DNA of 5,093 bases. It comes from Deltaproteobacteria bacterium. GTDB taxonomy: Bacteria > Bdellovibrionota_B > Oligoflexia > Oligoflexales > Bog-1112. This document shows positions 1-4,952 of this stretch, piece after piece. The notes under the pieces were generated by a model. That model saw only the letters and a list, made by a program, of their open reading frames with translations, ran no database searches and was not told the origin of the DNA. Location of the stretch: positions 1 through 5,093 of the forward strand of contig PLEQ01000494.1 in NCBI GenBank assembly GCA_003136475.1, written 5' to 3'. Both the position numbers and the translations under genes were made by a program. Position 1 is the stretch's first letter. Each line of letters begins with the position of its first letter.

Positions 1-1
1 G

Positions 2-1051
2 CCATACGAGTGCCCCGAGCGGATCACTTTGGATTTAGGCCCCCCCAAGAGCTCTGGTCCGGATATCTGTCGAAGCTATCTCATTCTGCCTCCGCAGAAC
101 GCGAGTTCTCGATTGTCCGATGAAGTGGCCTATAGAGGAAGACAGTACTTAAGTACCCGTTTGAAAGCCTGTGACGCGATCTTGGCTCGTAAAGATGTTG
201 GTGAAGTCTTCAGGCGCTTTCAAATTAATTATGAAACTGAGGACCGTGACTTTCCGCAATTGTATTACAACTACTGGGCTGTTGAACTGGGTGCGAACAC
301 CATTGTCGATTTTAAAATTCAAGATCGCGGGTCAACGATTTCTGTGACACCTAGTTACCTTGATATTTATAGTCATGAGACGAAACTGGATCCGCCATTT
401 CTAATTAAAAAAGGAGAGATGCGGGTCTTTTCAGATACGAATTTTAAAGCTAAGGATATCGTGGCACGCTTTATACCGAATTTTGTAGCGTTCGGTCCTG
501 ATGGTGTCAGTGCCACTTTCGAAGGTCGGAACGGCTATACTATCAAGTCTGAGAAAAGACGCGGCGTGCCAGTTTTTGTCGAGTTGAGTTCGCGATCGGA
601 TCTCTCATCCTTTGAGAATTGGAAATTTTCGAGCTCATGGGGTGTGAATTATCCGATTTTCTACGAACGCTTTCATTTGGACTTGGAAAAAAAAGATAAT
701 CCGGCTGATGTTTATGAGACGAACTGGACCTTTTTTAGAGTCATGGCAGAAGTTTATGGGCGAGGATCGATGCATACTCCCGTCGGTTCCTTTAGTCTTG
801 CGCTAGGTATCGCTCCGGCATACGTCTACACGCGCAGCTCGGAGCACGTGATTCAGAATGGTTTGTATGTGACCCCCGTCGCGCATATAGCTTACGAAGC
901 GTTTATCGGGCGGGCGTTCTATTTCTTTTTAGAATTGCAAAGCTACTTTAATACGGAGAGTGTTGCCGACGACTATGCCAAACATAATGGCTTGGTACGC
1001 TCCCTTCTAGGCATTGGCTATTTGATACCTTCCGGATTGTTTGACTTCTGA
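2..1051 (+). CDS. Envelope protein, C-terminal part, likely outer-membrane beta-barrel (5' end outside window)
   Basis: The frame is open from position 2 to a TGA at 1049-1051, giving 349 visible residues. A TTG at 29 could serve as a start, but no good ribosome-binding site precedes it and the resulting N-terminus has no signal peptide, so the gene probably begins upstream of the window. The family is not recognised. The last 150 or so residues alternate polar and hydrophobic/aromatic residues in strand-sized blocks (for example around WTFFRVMAEVYG, SFSLALGIAPAYVYT and RAFYFFLELQSYF), with short polar turns between. The protein ends in Leu-Phe-Asp-Phe; a C-terminal Phe is the usual BAM recognition signal of outer-membrane barrels. 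The visible N-terminal third has a helical, charged stretch (about residues 40-75). Role as a porin, enzyme or adhesin cannot be told. The open frame and ordinary composition make the gene itself secure; the barrel assignment is inference. Confidence 0.8.
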   Translation, partial: PYECPERITLDLGPPKSSGPDICRSYLILPPQNASSRLSDEVAYRGRQYLSTRLKACDAILARKDVGEVFRRFQINYETEDRDFPQLYYNYWAVELGANTIVDFKIQDRGSTISVTPSYLDIYSHETKLDPPFLIKKGEMRVFSDTNFKAKDIVARFIPNFVAFGPDGVSATFEGRNGYTIKSEKRRGVPVFVELSSRSDLSSFENWKFSSSWGVNYPIFYERFHLDLEKKDNPADVYETNWTFFRVMAEVYGRGSMHTPVGSFSLALGIAPAYVYTRSSEHVIQNGLYVTPVAHIAYEAFIGRAFYFFLELQSYFNTESVADDYAKHNGLVRSLLGIGYLIPSGLFDF

Positions 1052-1089
1052 TTATGGTCTTGTTTGAGGGCTGGGAGAGCACCGACTGC

Positions 1090-1143
1090 GATCCCTCACT
1101 GCGTTCGGGATAACGGGCATTAAATGTCATCCCGAACGCAGTG
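1090..1143. repeat. REP-like palindrome ('PERSEGS' repeat)
   Basis: Two perfect 15-bp arms, CACTGCGTTCGGGAT at 1097-1111 and its reverse complement at 1129-1143, flank a 17-base spacer. The left arm continues outward as GATCCCT, matching the common extended repeat unit; the right arm loses that extension after 1143. Read on the minus strand the left arm gives Tyr-Pro-Glu-Arg-Ser-Glu-Gly-Ser, the peptide that appears in many over-predicted bacterial proteins because this repeat is abundant between genes. It lies about 45 bases after the stop of the upstream plus-strand gene and could fold in its transcript, but no T-run follows directly, so a classical intrinsic terminator is not supported. 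Confidence 0.8.
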
Positions 1144-1252
1144 CTTACTAACTTAAAAGAGTTTTTCAGGGCTGTTGCTAACCAATACACTACTCGCTAG
1201 GTGTATGCGTAGCTAAAAATTCTGAGCACGGAATAAGATCGCTTTTATATTC

Positions 1253-1269
1253 TCTGACGTTTCCCACGC
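1253..1269 (+). repeat. Left terminal inverted repeat of the insertion sequence
   Basis: TCTGACGTTTCCCACGC is exactly the reverse complement of positions 2733-2749. Pairing continues imperfectly inward to 1279. It lies just beyond the 3' end of the transposase frame. Confidence 0.85.
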
Positions 1270-1286
1270 TATCTAGTCATTTTCCT

Positions 1287-1502
1287 TCATGAGGCCTTTT
1301 CCTCAAGGATCTTCTTTTTGCCCCGATATTCCGCAGTTTGATTGACAGGCTTCTTGTTAACACGATTTTTGCAAGTCCTTGCACGGAAACGAATCAGTAA
1401 CGGATCTGAATGAGACTTCTCCACTGCCATGGTTATTGACTTGTGCATGGCTTCGATACGTATACTGCGTACGATATCCCCGGTCGTTACATCTTCCTGC
1501 TT
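1287..1502 (-). pseudogene. Displaced C-terminal segment of the IS transposase
   Basis: This is the natural C-terminus of the transposase, separated from the main frame by one extra G in the five-G run just upstream. It encodes 71 residues starting KQEDVTTGD and ending in a basic, lysine-rich tail with the stop at 1287-1289. Joined to residue 357 of the main frame it makes a 428-residue protein, with an even codon count across 1287-2574 after removal of one base. The reading continues smoothly in hydrophilic, basic sequence typical of transposase C-termini. In the current sequence it has no start or ribosome-binding site of its own and would be made only through a +1 frameshift at the G-run. 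Confidence 0.7.
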
Positions 1503-2574
1503 CCCCCATAACTCGGGCTCCAATTGCAAGGACACAATATACAATGAACGGCAAACAGATTGATAGTTCTGTTGCCTCCCTGCTTCCACTAGGAAGACGA
1601 CCAAAGGATAAGTGCTGTTTAAGCTCCCTGAAAAGTTTTTCTATCCGCCACCTTGCGCGACCCATCTCCCAGATTTGGATCGCAGTTAACATCAAGTCCG
1701 TAGAAGCCCAGTAGGCAAAGGCATTCTTGCCATTTCTCCTGCTATAGCAGGCTATGCAGTTGACTCTTCTTTCCAGCTTCTTAAAAAATAATCGCAGCTG
1801 CGCAACACATGGGGCTCGTTTCTCTCGTCTCTTGACGGCCGCAGCTTCCATTCGATTACGCGCGCGAAAACGCTTTACCTTCGTGAAGGTTTTGCCAATT
1901 TTTTTCCAGTGGGACCAAGGTGAAATACTGGTTTTTACTGTGCGAGAGGCCTTTGCTTCCCATGTCACTTCAAATCCGAGAGCAGCAACATCAGCAATAA
2001 ACTCTGAGCTATCAAACCACGAGTCGAATACAACAGTCAGGGTTGCAAAGCCTTCGTTTTTGACCTCATTCAATTGTTCAAGAACGAAGTCGTAGCAAGG
2101 CTGGTAGTCAGGGTGGTCCGTTTTTGTGGCAATTCGAAATGATAGTGGAATTGCAACATCGTTCACGATATCGACAAGTGCGAGAACAACAATTCTCTGG
2201 CCATGGCAGATCCCTTTGGAACTGTACCAGCTTCCAGCGCGATAACTTTTGCCAAACTTGGGATTGTTTGTGTCATCGACAGCGAAGACGAAGTTATTAG
2301 GATTCAGACTTCCGTACTTTTTGACGTAGCGGCGCAGAACTCTGCCCCGCATACGTCGAAGAGCTCTGTTACCATCGAACTCCTGAATAAATCTTGAAAG
2401 TGATGATACCGATGGCGACCACGGATTTTTTCGCACAAAATCACAGAGGCTACCGGTCCCAGTCAAAAAATAGACAAACATGCTAGCCAATTGCGCCCAC
2501 TGATGCGGGTCAGCCATATCTTTAAATCTGTCGACGAGCTTGCGAACTGGAACAGGAACTGTAAAATTGATCAT
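1357..2574 (-). CDS. IS4-like DDE transposase, C-terminus replaced by frameshift
   Basis: This frame encodes 405 residues of a cut-and-paste transposase that would bind the element ends and catalyse strand cleavage and transfer with an RNase H-like DDE core. The triad is visible: Asp100 (or 101) in FAVDDT, Asp184 in VVFDSWFD, and Glu312 in RWRIEKLF. Glu312 sits in an R308-x3-E312-x6-K319 pattern that matches the IS4 signature Y-x2-R-x3-E-x6-K, except that Gly305 replaces the Tyr. The 128-residue gap from Asp184 to Glu312 agrees with the insertion domain of IS4 enzymes. All catalytic residues precede the defect: at a run of five G (minus strand, positions 1503-1507) the frame changes, so residues from 358 on are out-of-frame sequence ending at 1357, while the natural C-terminus continues in another frame to 1287. 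Removing one G restores a single 428-residue protein. The start ATG at 2574 follows AAAGAG and lies in a stable hairpin. It is probably impaired. Confidence 0.85.
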   Translation of the reverse strand: MINFTVPVPVRKLVDRFKDMADPHQWAQLASMFVYFLTGTGSLCDFVRKNPWSPSVSSLSRFIQEFDGNRALRRMRGRVLRRYVKKYGSLNPNNFVFAVDDTNNPKFGKSYRAGSWYSSKGICHGQRIVVLALVDIVNDVAIPLSFRIATKTDHPDYQPCYDFVLEQLNEVKNEGFATLTVVFDSWFDSSEFIADVAALGFEVTWEAKASRTVKTSISPWSHWKKIGKTFTKVKRFRARNRMEAAAVKRREKRAPCVAQLRLFFKKLERRVNCIACYSRRNGKNAFAYWASTDLMLTAIQIWEMGRARWRIEKLFRELKQHLSFGRLPSGSREATELSICLPFIVYCVLAIGARVMGEAGRCNDRGYRTQYTYRSHAQVNNHGSGEVSFRSVTDSFPCKDLQKSC

Positions 2575-2620
2575 AGCGGGGGCTCTTTTTGGGTTGAACT
2601 ACATAAAGAATCCCCCGCTA
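2574..2620 (-). promoter_or_regulatory. Inverted repeat over the transposase ribosome-binding site and start codon
   Basis: In the transposase mRNA a 5' arm TAGCGGGGG (2612-2620) pairs perfectly with CCCCCGCTA (2574-2582), whose last base is the A of the start ATG. With one bulged A (2611) the stem continues: TTCTTT (2605-2610) pairs with AAAGAG (2583-2588), the only Shine-Dalgarno-like sequence, leaving a loop of about 16 bases. A transcript that includes both arms would hide its own initiation site. In IS10 and IS50 comparable structures block translation from transcripts that enter from outside, while the element's own shorter transcript lacks the upstream arm. That role is inferred here; I could not identify a clear promoter that would start inside the hairpin. 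Confidence 0.65.
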
Positions 2621-2732
2621 CCACGGAAAATCCAACCAAGATTTCTAAGACCCTTGCCAGACAAGCTGCGGATATGTTTTTGAGAGGTAAAGTCGGTGTG
2701 GGACAGGCACTATTGGTTTTTTTTACGAAATT

Positions 2733-2749
2733 GCGTGGGAAACGTCAGA
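2733..2749 (-). repeat. Right terminal inverted repeat of the insertion sequence
   Basis: GCGTGGGAAACGTCAGA is the exact reverse complement of the left repeat at 1253-1269, with weaker pairing inward to 2723. It is the end nearest the transposase start, so the promoter of the transposase should lie between here and the gene. Confidence 0.85.
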
Positions 2750-3176
2750 AGTGTTGTTCCCTCCCAGCAAAGGGCGATTGACATTCCACCCCGCCTATCG
2801 CTTGCAAAGAGAAAACCATCGCATACAAACTGCTCACATAACGACACATCCTAAGCATACAAACCTCATATCCCTGATCGTGAGGAAATTCTCATCGACG
2901 ATGTTGTACTTATCTGAAATTCATGAACTTAGCAAGCCGTTGGAAGTTGCGTGACGCCTTATTTGACTTACCATGCGGGGATTGCTGTCAAGACAAAAGC
3001 TCTCCCAATTAAGAAATATCTTTATGTTGTCGTTGAGTGTACGGCTTGTTGAGAACTATAGGGAGCACATCCTCTCTCTCCAGCGAGGTTCATTTTTGTC
3101 GATTGCATCCGCAACCTTTCATATTTTCAGTGTTCCTACCGAACGATGTGTAAAATTACCCTTCATCGATGCGCCT
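2750..3176. other. Intergenic region without a convincing gene
   Basis: All frames are broken into short stretches. Two plus-strand open frames (about 2751-2954 and 2973-3185) have no ribosome-binding site, no recognisable domain and unremarkable composition; a third, 2923-3012, would give 29 residues with a Cys-Gly-Asp-Cys-Cys cluster, too short to judge. TTGACA occurs at 2778-2783 but no matching -10 box follows at normal spacing. A ten-base direct repeat, GCATACAAAC, occurs at 2821-2830 and 2855-2864. No terminator with a T-run is seen after the minus-strand gene that ends at 3177. The region may be decayed coding DNA beside the insertion sequence. Confidence 0.5.
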
Positions 3177-3920
3177 CTACTTTGACAAGCTCCCCACTGA
3201 GTCAATACTCAATAACCACGGGGGAAAATGGCTCTCAACGGGAATAGTAAAGGGCGGGAGTGGGGCATGAAGTAGAGTCTCAATGCTTAAATCACAAATT
3301 CGCTGCAATCTTCTCGTTAAACTATTTTGAAGCTCTTGCCAAACTTCAGGATTGACTAAAACTATGTAGCTAAAATTATCATTGTCTGAAAATGATCGAG
3401 TGAGGAGTTGATGGGCATCGGCCAAACTCTCCAGACGCCCGTAGACGTCTTGAAAGATATATCTAAGCAGTTCTTGAAAACTTGAGTCTTCTCGTGCTGC
3501 TTTAACGAGCTCTCTTACTGCCTCAAAAAAACCATCTAGGAAAAATTGGTTCGTTGCAAATGTTGCTGGGAGCTGCATTGGTCGCAAATTTTCAAAAATA
3601 TTAAAAAACTTAGTCATTTGAGCATTGATCAGATGCTCTGGTGGTCTGTTTGAAAACTGCATGATATGCCGTATATCACTTATCACTGCAATGATTCCAC
3701 CTTCTATCTCACGTTCCCTTTCTTGAGTCCTACTTCTTTCTTTACCAACATCATCGCTTTTTGGTTCCCTAACCCGAAGCAATTTTTCTGCAGCAGTTAT
3801 GGCTAAGTCCAGGTCCCTACTCGCCCCTTCACTTGCAAACACATGCGTTGCATTTAAGACCATGAAGCTAAGAATTAAGCAAAACGTATATCTGCGTTTT
3901 TTAAGAGTTCTCAATGACAT
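3177..3920 (-). CDS. Secreted helical protein of unknown function
   Basis: The gene encodes 247 residues of an unrecognised family. Residues 1-29 form a clear Sec signal peptide: a basic start with four Lys/Arg at 7-10, a hydrophobic core TFCLILSFMVLNA, and a Val-Phe-Ala cleavage site after Ala29. No lipobox is present, so the mature protein of about 218 residues should be periplasmic or exported. It is mostly helix-forming, with a charged Arg/Glu-rich stretch at 56-73, a long middle section with repeated Phe-rich helices (104-160), and a proline-rich hydrophobic end (220-237). Only one cysteine (209) remains after the signal, so no internal disulfide is expected. The ATG at 3920 follows a weak GGGA site at six bases. 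A promoter with TTGACT and TATCAG lies upstream. The gene is intact, in contrast to its neighbours, and stands alone on its transcript as far as can be seen. Confidence 0.8.
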   Translation of the reverse strand: MSLRTLKKRRYTFCLILSFMVLNATHVFASEGASRDLDLAITAAEKLLRVREPKSDDVGKERSRTQEREREIEGGIIAVISDIRHIMQFSNRPPEHLINAQMTKFFNIFENLRPMQLPATFATNQFFLDGFFEAVRELVKAAREDSSFQELLRYIFQDVYGRLESLADAHQLLTRSFSDNDNFSYIVLVNPEVWQELQNSLTRRLQRICDLSIETLLHAPLPPFTIPVESHFPPWLLSIDSVGSLSK

Positions 3921-3974
3921 TCATTTTCCCAAAAATAATGTTCAACCCCATTCGCCGTCTTGGCGTGCCTGGAA

Positions 3975-4003
3975 CTGATAGTGTTGGTGCAGATTTTAGT
4001 CAA
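3975..4003 (-). promoter_or_regulatory. Probable sigma-70 promoter of the secreted-protein gene at 3177-3920
   Basis: On the minus strand, TTGACT (3998-4003) is followed after exactly 17 bases by TATCAG (3975-3980). That gives five of six matches to the -35 consensus and four of six to the -10. Transcription would start near 3968, leaving a 5' leader of roughly 48 bases before the ATG at 3920. No competing box pair of similar quality was found in this leader. The call rests on sequence match only. Confidence 0.5.
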
Positions 4004-4275
4004 GTCTTTCGAAGACTCACTTTAAAAAAAAGTTTGTGCGATGTTTTGATATTTGACAATGACAGATAGGTCTGCTCGGACGAAGGCACAAAGACCGTGA
4101 GGGGTGGGACAAGAAAGCTAAGTTCCCGATACAAATCAGGACGTTCTACTGATCTCTTCGGCAAGACTCTTTCGGCTGCGCTATTTTTTTCTTCCGCGTC
4201 GAGCATTGCCTTTCTTGGATGCCTTTTCCCCTTCCTTTTTATCCTTTGACGATTCAGTCTTCTTAATAATAGCAT
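4000..4275 (-). CDS. Doubtful small basic ORF of 91 residues
   Basis: This open frame starts at an ATG preceded by GAGG at a too-short spacing. It encodes a strongly basic N-terminal third (about residues 5-23) followed by a neutral to hydrophobic part. No signal peptide, domain or family is recognised. The first third overlaps, in another frame, a Lys-rich stretch (4181-4324) that looks at least as protein-like, and its end runs through the -35 region and palindrome of the downstream gene's promoter. Both points argue against a real gene. It may be a fragment of a decayed coding region. I keep it only because it is the longest open frame between the two secreted-protein genes. Confidence 0.2.
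   Translation of the reverse strand: MLLLRRLNRQRIKRKGKRHPRKAMLDAEEKNSAAERVLPKRSVERPDLYRELSFLVPPLTVFVPSSEQTYLSLSNIKTSHKLFFKVSLRKT
4003..4017. promoter_or_regulatory. Small palindrome abutting the -35 box
   Basis: AGTCTT and AAGACT form a perfect six-base inverted repeat around TCG, directly upstream of and touching the -35 box of the proposed promoter. The position would suit an operator or activator site; alternatively it is a short RNA hairpin at the end of whatever is transcribed from the left-pointing region upstream, though no T-run follows. No regulator gene is in the window. Confidence 0.3.
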
Positions 4276-4324
4276 CAGCCTCGCTTCTAAGGTTGTTTAA
4301 GGGTATCCAAGAGATGTATTCCCT
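4181..4324 (-). pseudogene. Possible orphan Lys-rich C-terminal tail
   Basis: This stretch is in the same frame as the secreted protein at 4394-4885 but is cut off from it by TGA (4394-4396) and TAA (4325-4327). It reads as 47 residues: a mixed segment REYISWIPLNN, a short helix-like part, then a Lys/Glu/Ser tail ending Arg-Arg-Gly-Arg-Lys-Lys before TAG. It has no ATG, GTG or TTG start. Such a hydrophilic charged tail is typical of true protein C-termini, so it may be the remnant of a longer ancestral version of the neighbouring secreted protein or of another lost gene. Chance is not excluded. Confidence 0.25.
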
Positions 4325-4394
4325 TTAGTAACTGCAAACTTCCGCATAAATACGAACGTATTTGACGTATTTCTGTCGGTGAAAACGTCTCCAT
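4287..4394 (-). CDS. Doubtful 35-residue ORF overlapping the stop of the secreted-protein gene
   Basis: Its ATG shares the A of the preceding TGA (a TGATG overlap at 4392-4396), the arrangement used for translational coupling. It would encode a short peptide beginning METFSPTEIRQIRSYL, partly amphipathic helix, with no recognised family. The overlap and smooth composition are the only support, and all three frames here look similarly plausible, so it may be accidental. Confidence 0.15.
   Translation of the reverse strand: METFSPTEIRQIRSYLCGSLQLLKGIHLLDTLKQP
4348..4372. promoter_or_regulatory. Operator-like palindrome with an extra half-site
   Basis: AAATACGAACGTATTT at 4348-4363 has seven-base arms separated by AA, and a further copy of ACGTATTT follows at 4365-4372, making a nine-base-spaced direct repeat of ACGTATTT (4356 and 4365). 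Three related half-sites at close spacing suggest a binding site for a dimeric regulator. It lies just downstream of the secreted-protein stop at 4394 on the minus strand. It could also form a weak A/T-rich hairpin in that transcript, but it lacks the GC stem and T-run of a terminator. Confidence 0.35.
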
Positions 4395-4885
4395 CAAGTT
4401 CCAATGAGCACTTCCAAAGCACCATGAGTGAAGCTATTTGCGCTTTCTCGAGTGAAAGAGTTCCTCACCGCGTTGAAACTCTGACGCTTCTCACCTTCAC
4501 TTCGAATATTCTGCCCTCTTTCAATGGCCGCTGCATCGACTTCTGCCATAATTTTAATAGCGTCGTCTATTTCTTGTTCACTCAATTCGGCGGTGCTGGT
4601 TGTGTTACTACTGCTACCGCTTGTTCCTTCATCACTCTCTTCCTCTTCTTCAAGAATCCTATTCGCACAAATTTCATCTGTTAAACGTAAGACGGCTTCC
4701 ACCGTTTGTGCGTTGAGATTGCGTCGCTCACCGGAAATATGCTGCATCCGCAAAAGAGTAGCCATGTTTGTAATATTGAGGAGGTCGCTCTGGTTGACGT
4801 TTTGAGGTCGATGTTCATTTTCATTGGCTCCTCCGTCACCGACATCCAACCTTGTAAAGTAAAACGAAGGGTCATCGCTTGCCAA
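4394..4885 (-). CDS. Small acidic secreted protein, signal peptide start disrupted
   Basis: From the only legal in-frame start, TTG at 4885, this gives 163 residues of an unrecognised family. The frame, however, is open upstream to 4939 and there encodes a typical signal-peptide core, VLVLSSFAG, with an Ala-Leu-Ala cleavage site directly at the TTG position. The mature protein would thus begin SDDPSFYF. It has an Asn/Asp-rich N-terminal region, a helical section (about 33-80 from the TTG), a very acidic Glu run at 79-83, a Ser/Thr-rich linker at 85-98 and a C-terminal helix (101-125) followed by a polar end. The composition suggests two helical pieces joined by a flexible linker. The good start codon, ATG at 4940 with GGAG eight bases before it, is out of frame by one base. 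With one base removed the product is 181 residues. The function is unknown; export is inferred. Confidence 0.65.
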   Translation of the reverse strand: MASDDPSFYFTRLDVGDGGANENEHRPQNVNQSDLLNITNMATLLRMQHISGERRNLNAQTVEAVLRLTDEICANRILEEEEESDEGTSGSSSNTTSTAELSEQEIDDAIKIMAEVDAAAIERGQNIRSEGEKRQSFNAVRNSFTRESANSFTHGALEVLIGT

Positions 4886-4952
4886 CGCAACATGGGATCC
4901 TGCAAATGACGAGAGAACCAGTACGCATCTAAGGATGCATTATGAAAACTCC
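4886..4952 (-). other. Ribosome-binding site and frameshifted signal peptide of the acidic protein
   Basis: GGAG (4949-4952 on the minus strand) stands eight bases before ATG at 4938-4940. Read from that ATG the frame ends at once: Met-His-Pro-stop (TAG at 4929-4931). Dropping one of the two C at 4933-4934 turns it into MHLRCVLVLSSFAGSHVALA, a compact signal peptide running straight into the acidic protein. The stop TAA at 4940-4942 in the downstream frame rules out a start further upstream. Either the gene is a recent pseudogene or the sequence carries one extra base. Confidence 0.55.

Larger units (their letters stand above)
1253..2749 (-). mobile_element. IS4-like insertion sequence, about 1.5 kb, one frameshifted transposase
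   Basis: The element is bounded by inverted repeats whose outer 17 bp are identical (1253-1269 and 2733-2749); allowing mismatches, 23 of 27 positions pair. The transposase occupies most of the interior on the minus strand, ending 17 bases from the left repeat and starting 158 bases from the right one, which is normal spacing. The length (1497 bp) and the terminal motif CTGACG fit the IS4 group, whose IS50 ends also begin CTGAC. The bases immediately outside (left ...TTATATTC, right AGTGTTGT...) do not form a target duplication of any length I could find, so either the true tips differ by a few bases, the duplication decayed, or the flanks were rearranged. The assignment to IS4 rather than the related IS701 group is inference from the transposase motif. 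Confidence 0.85.

Noticed and set aside
948..1190. Minus-strand 80-residue open frame containing YPERSEGS
   Set aside because: It is the usual false translation of the palindromic repeat and overlaps the end of the envelope-protein gene.
1185..1206. ATACAC/GTGTAT inverted repeat left of the insertion sequence as a terminator
   Set aside because: The stem is only six A/T-rich pairs around a ten-base loop, with no T-run on either side.
1379..2397. Plus-strand open frames opposite the transposase
   Set aside because: They are antisense shadows of a gene with a clear DDE triad and have no ribosome-binding sites.
2778..2783. TTGACA as a -35 box for a rightward transcript
   Set aside because: No -10-like sequence lies 16-18 bases downstream and no gene follows on that strand.
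2923..3012. 29-residue plus-strand frame with a Cys-Gly-Asp-Cys-Cys cluster, possibly a zinc-binding fragment
   Set aside because: It is too short and has no second cysteine pair; a chance reading cannot be excluded.
2751..3185. Two plus-strand open frames of 67 and 70 residues right of the insertion sequence
   Set aside because: They have no initiation signals, no domain, and the second overlaps the 3' end of the intact secreted-protein gene.
4379..4909. Plus-strand open frames opposite the acidic protein
   Set aside because: Their Ser-rich runs are the antisense of the Glu/Ser-rich linker codons.
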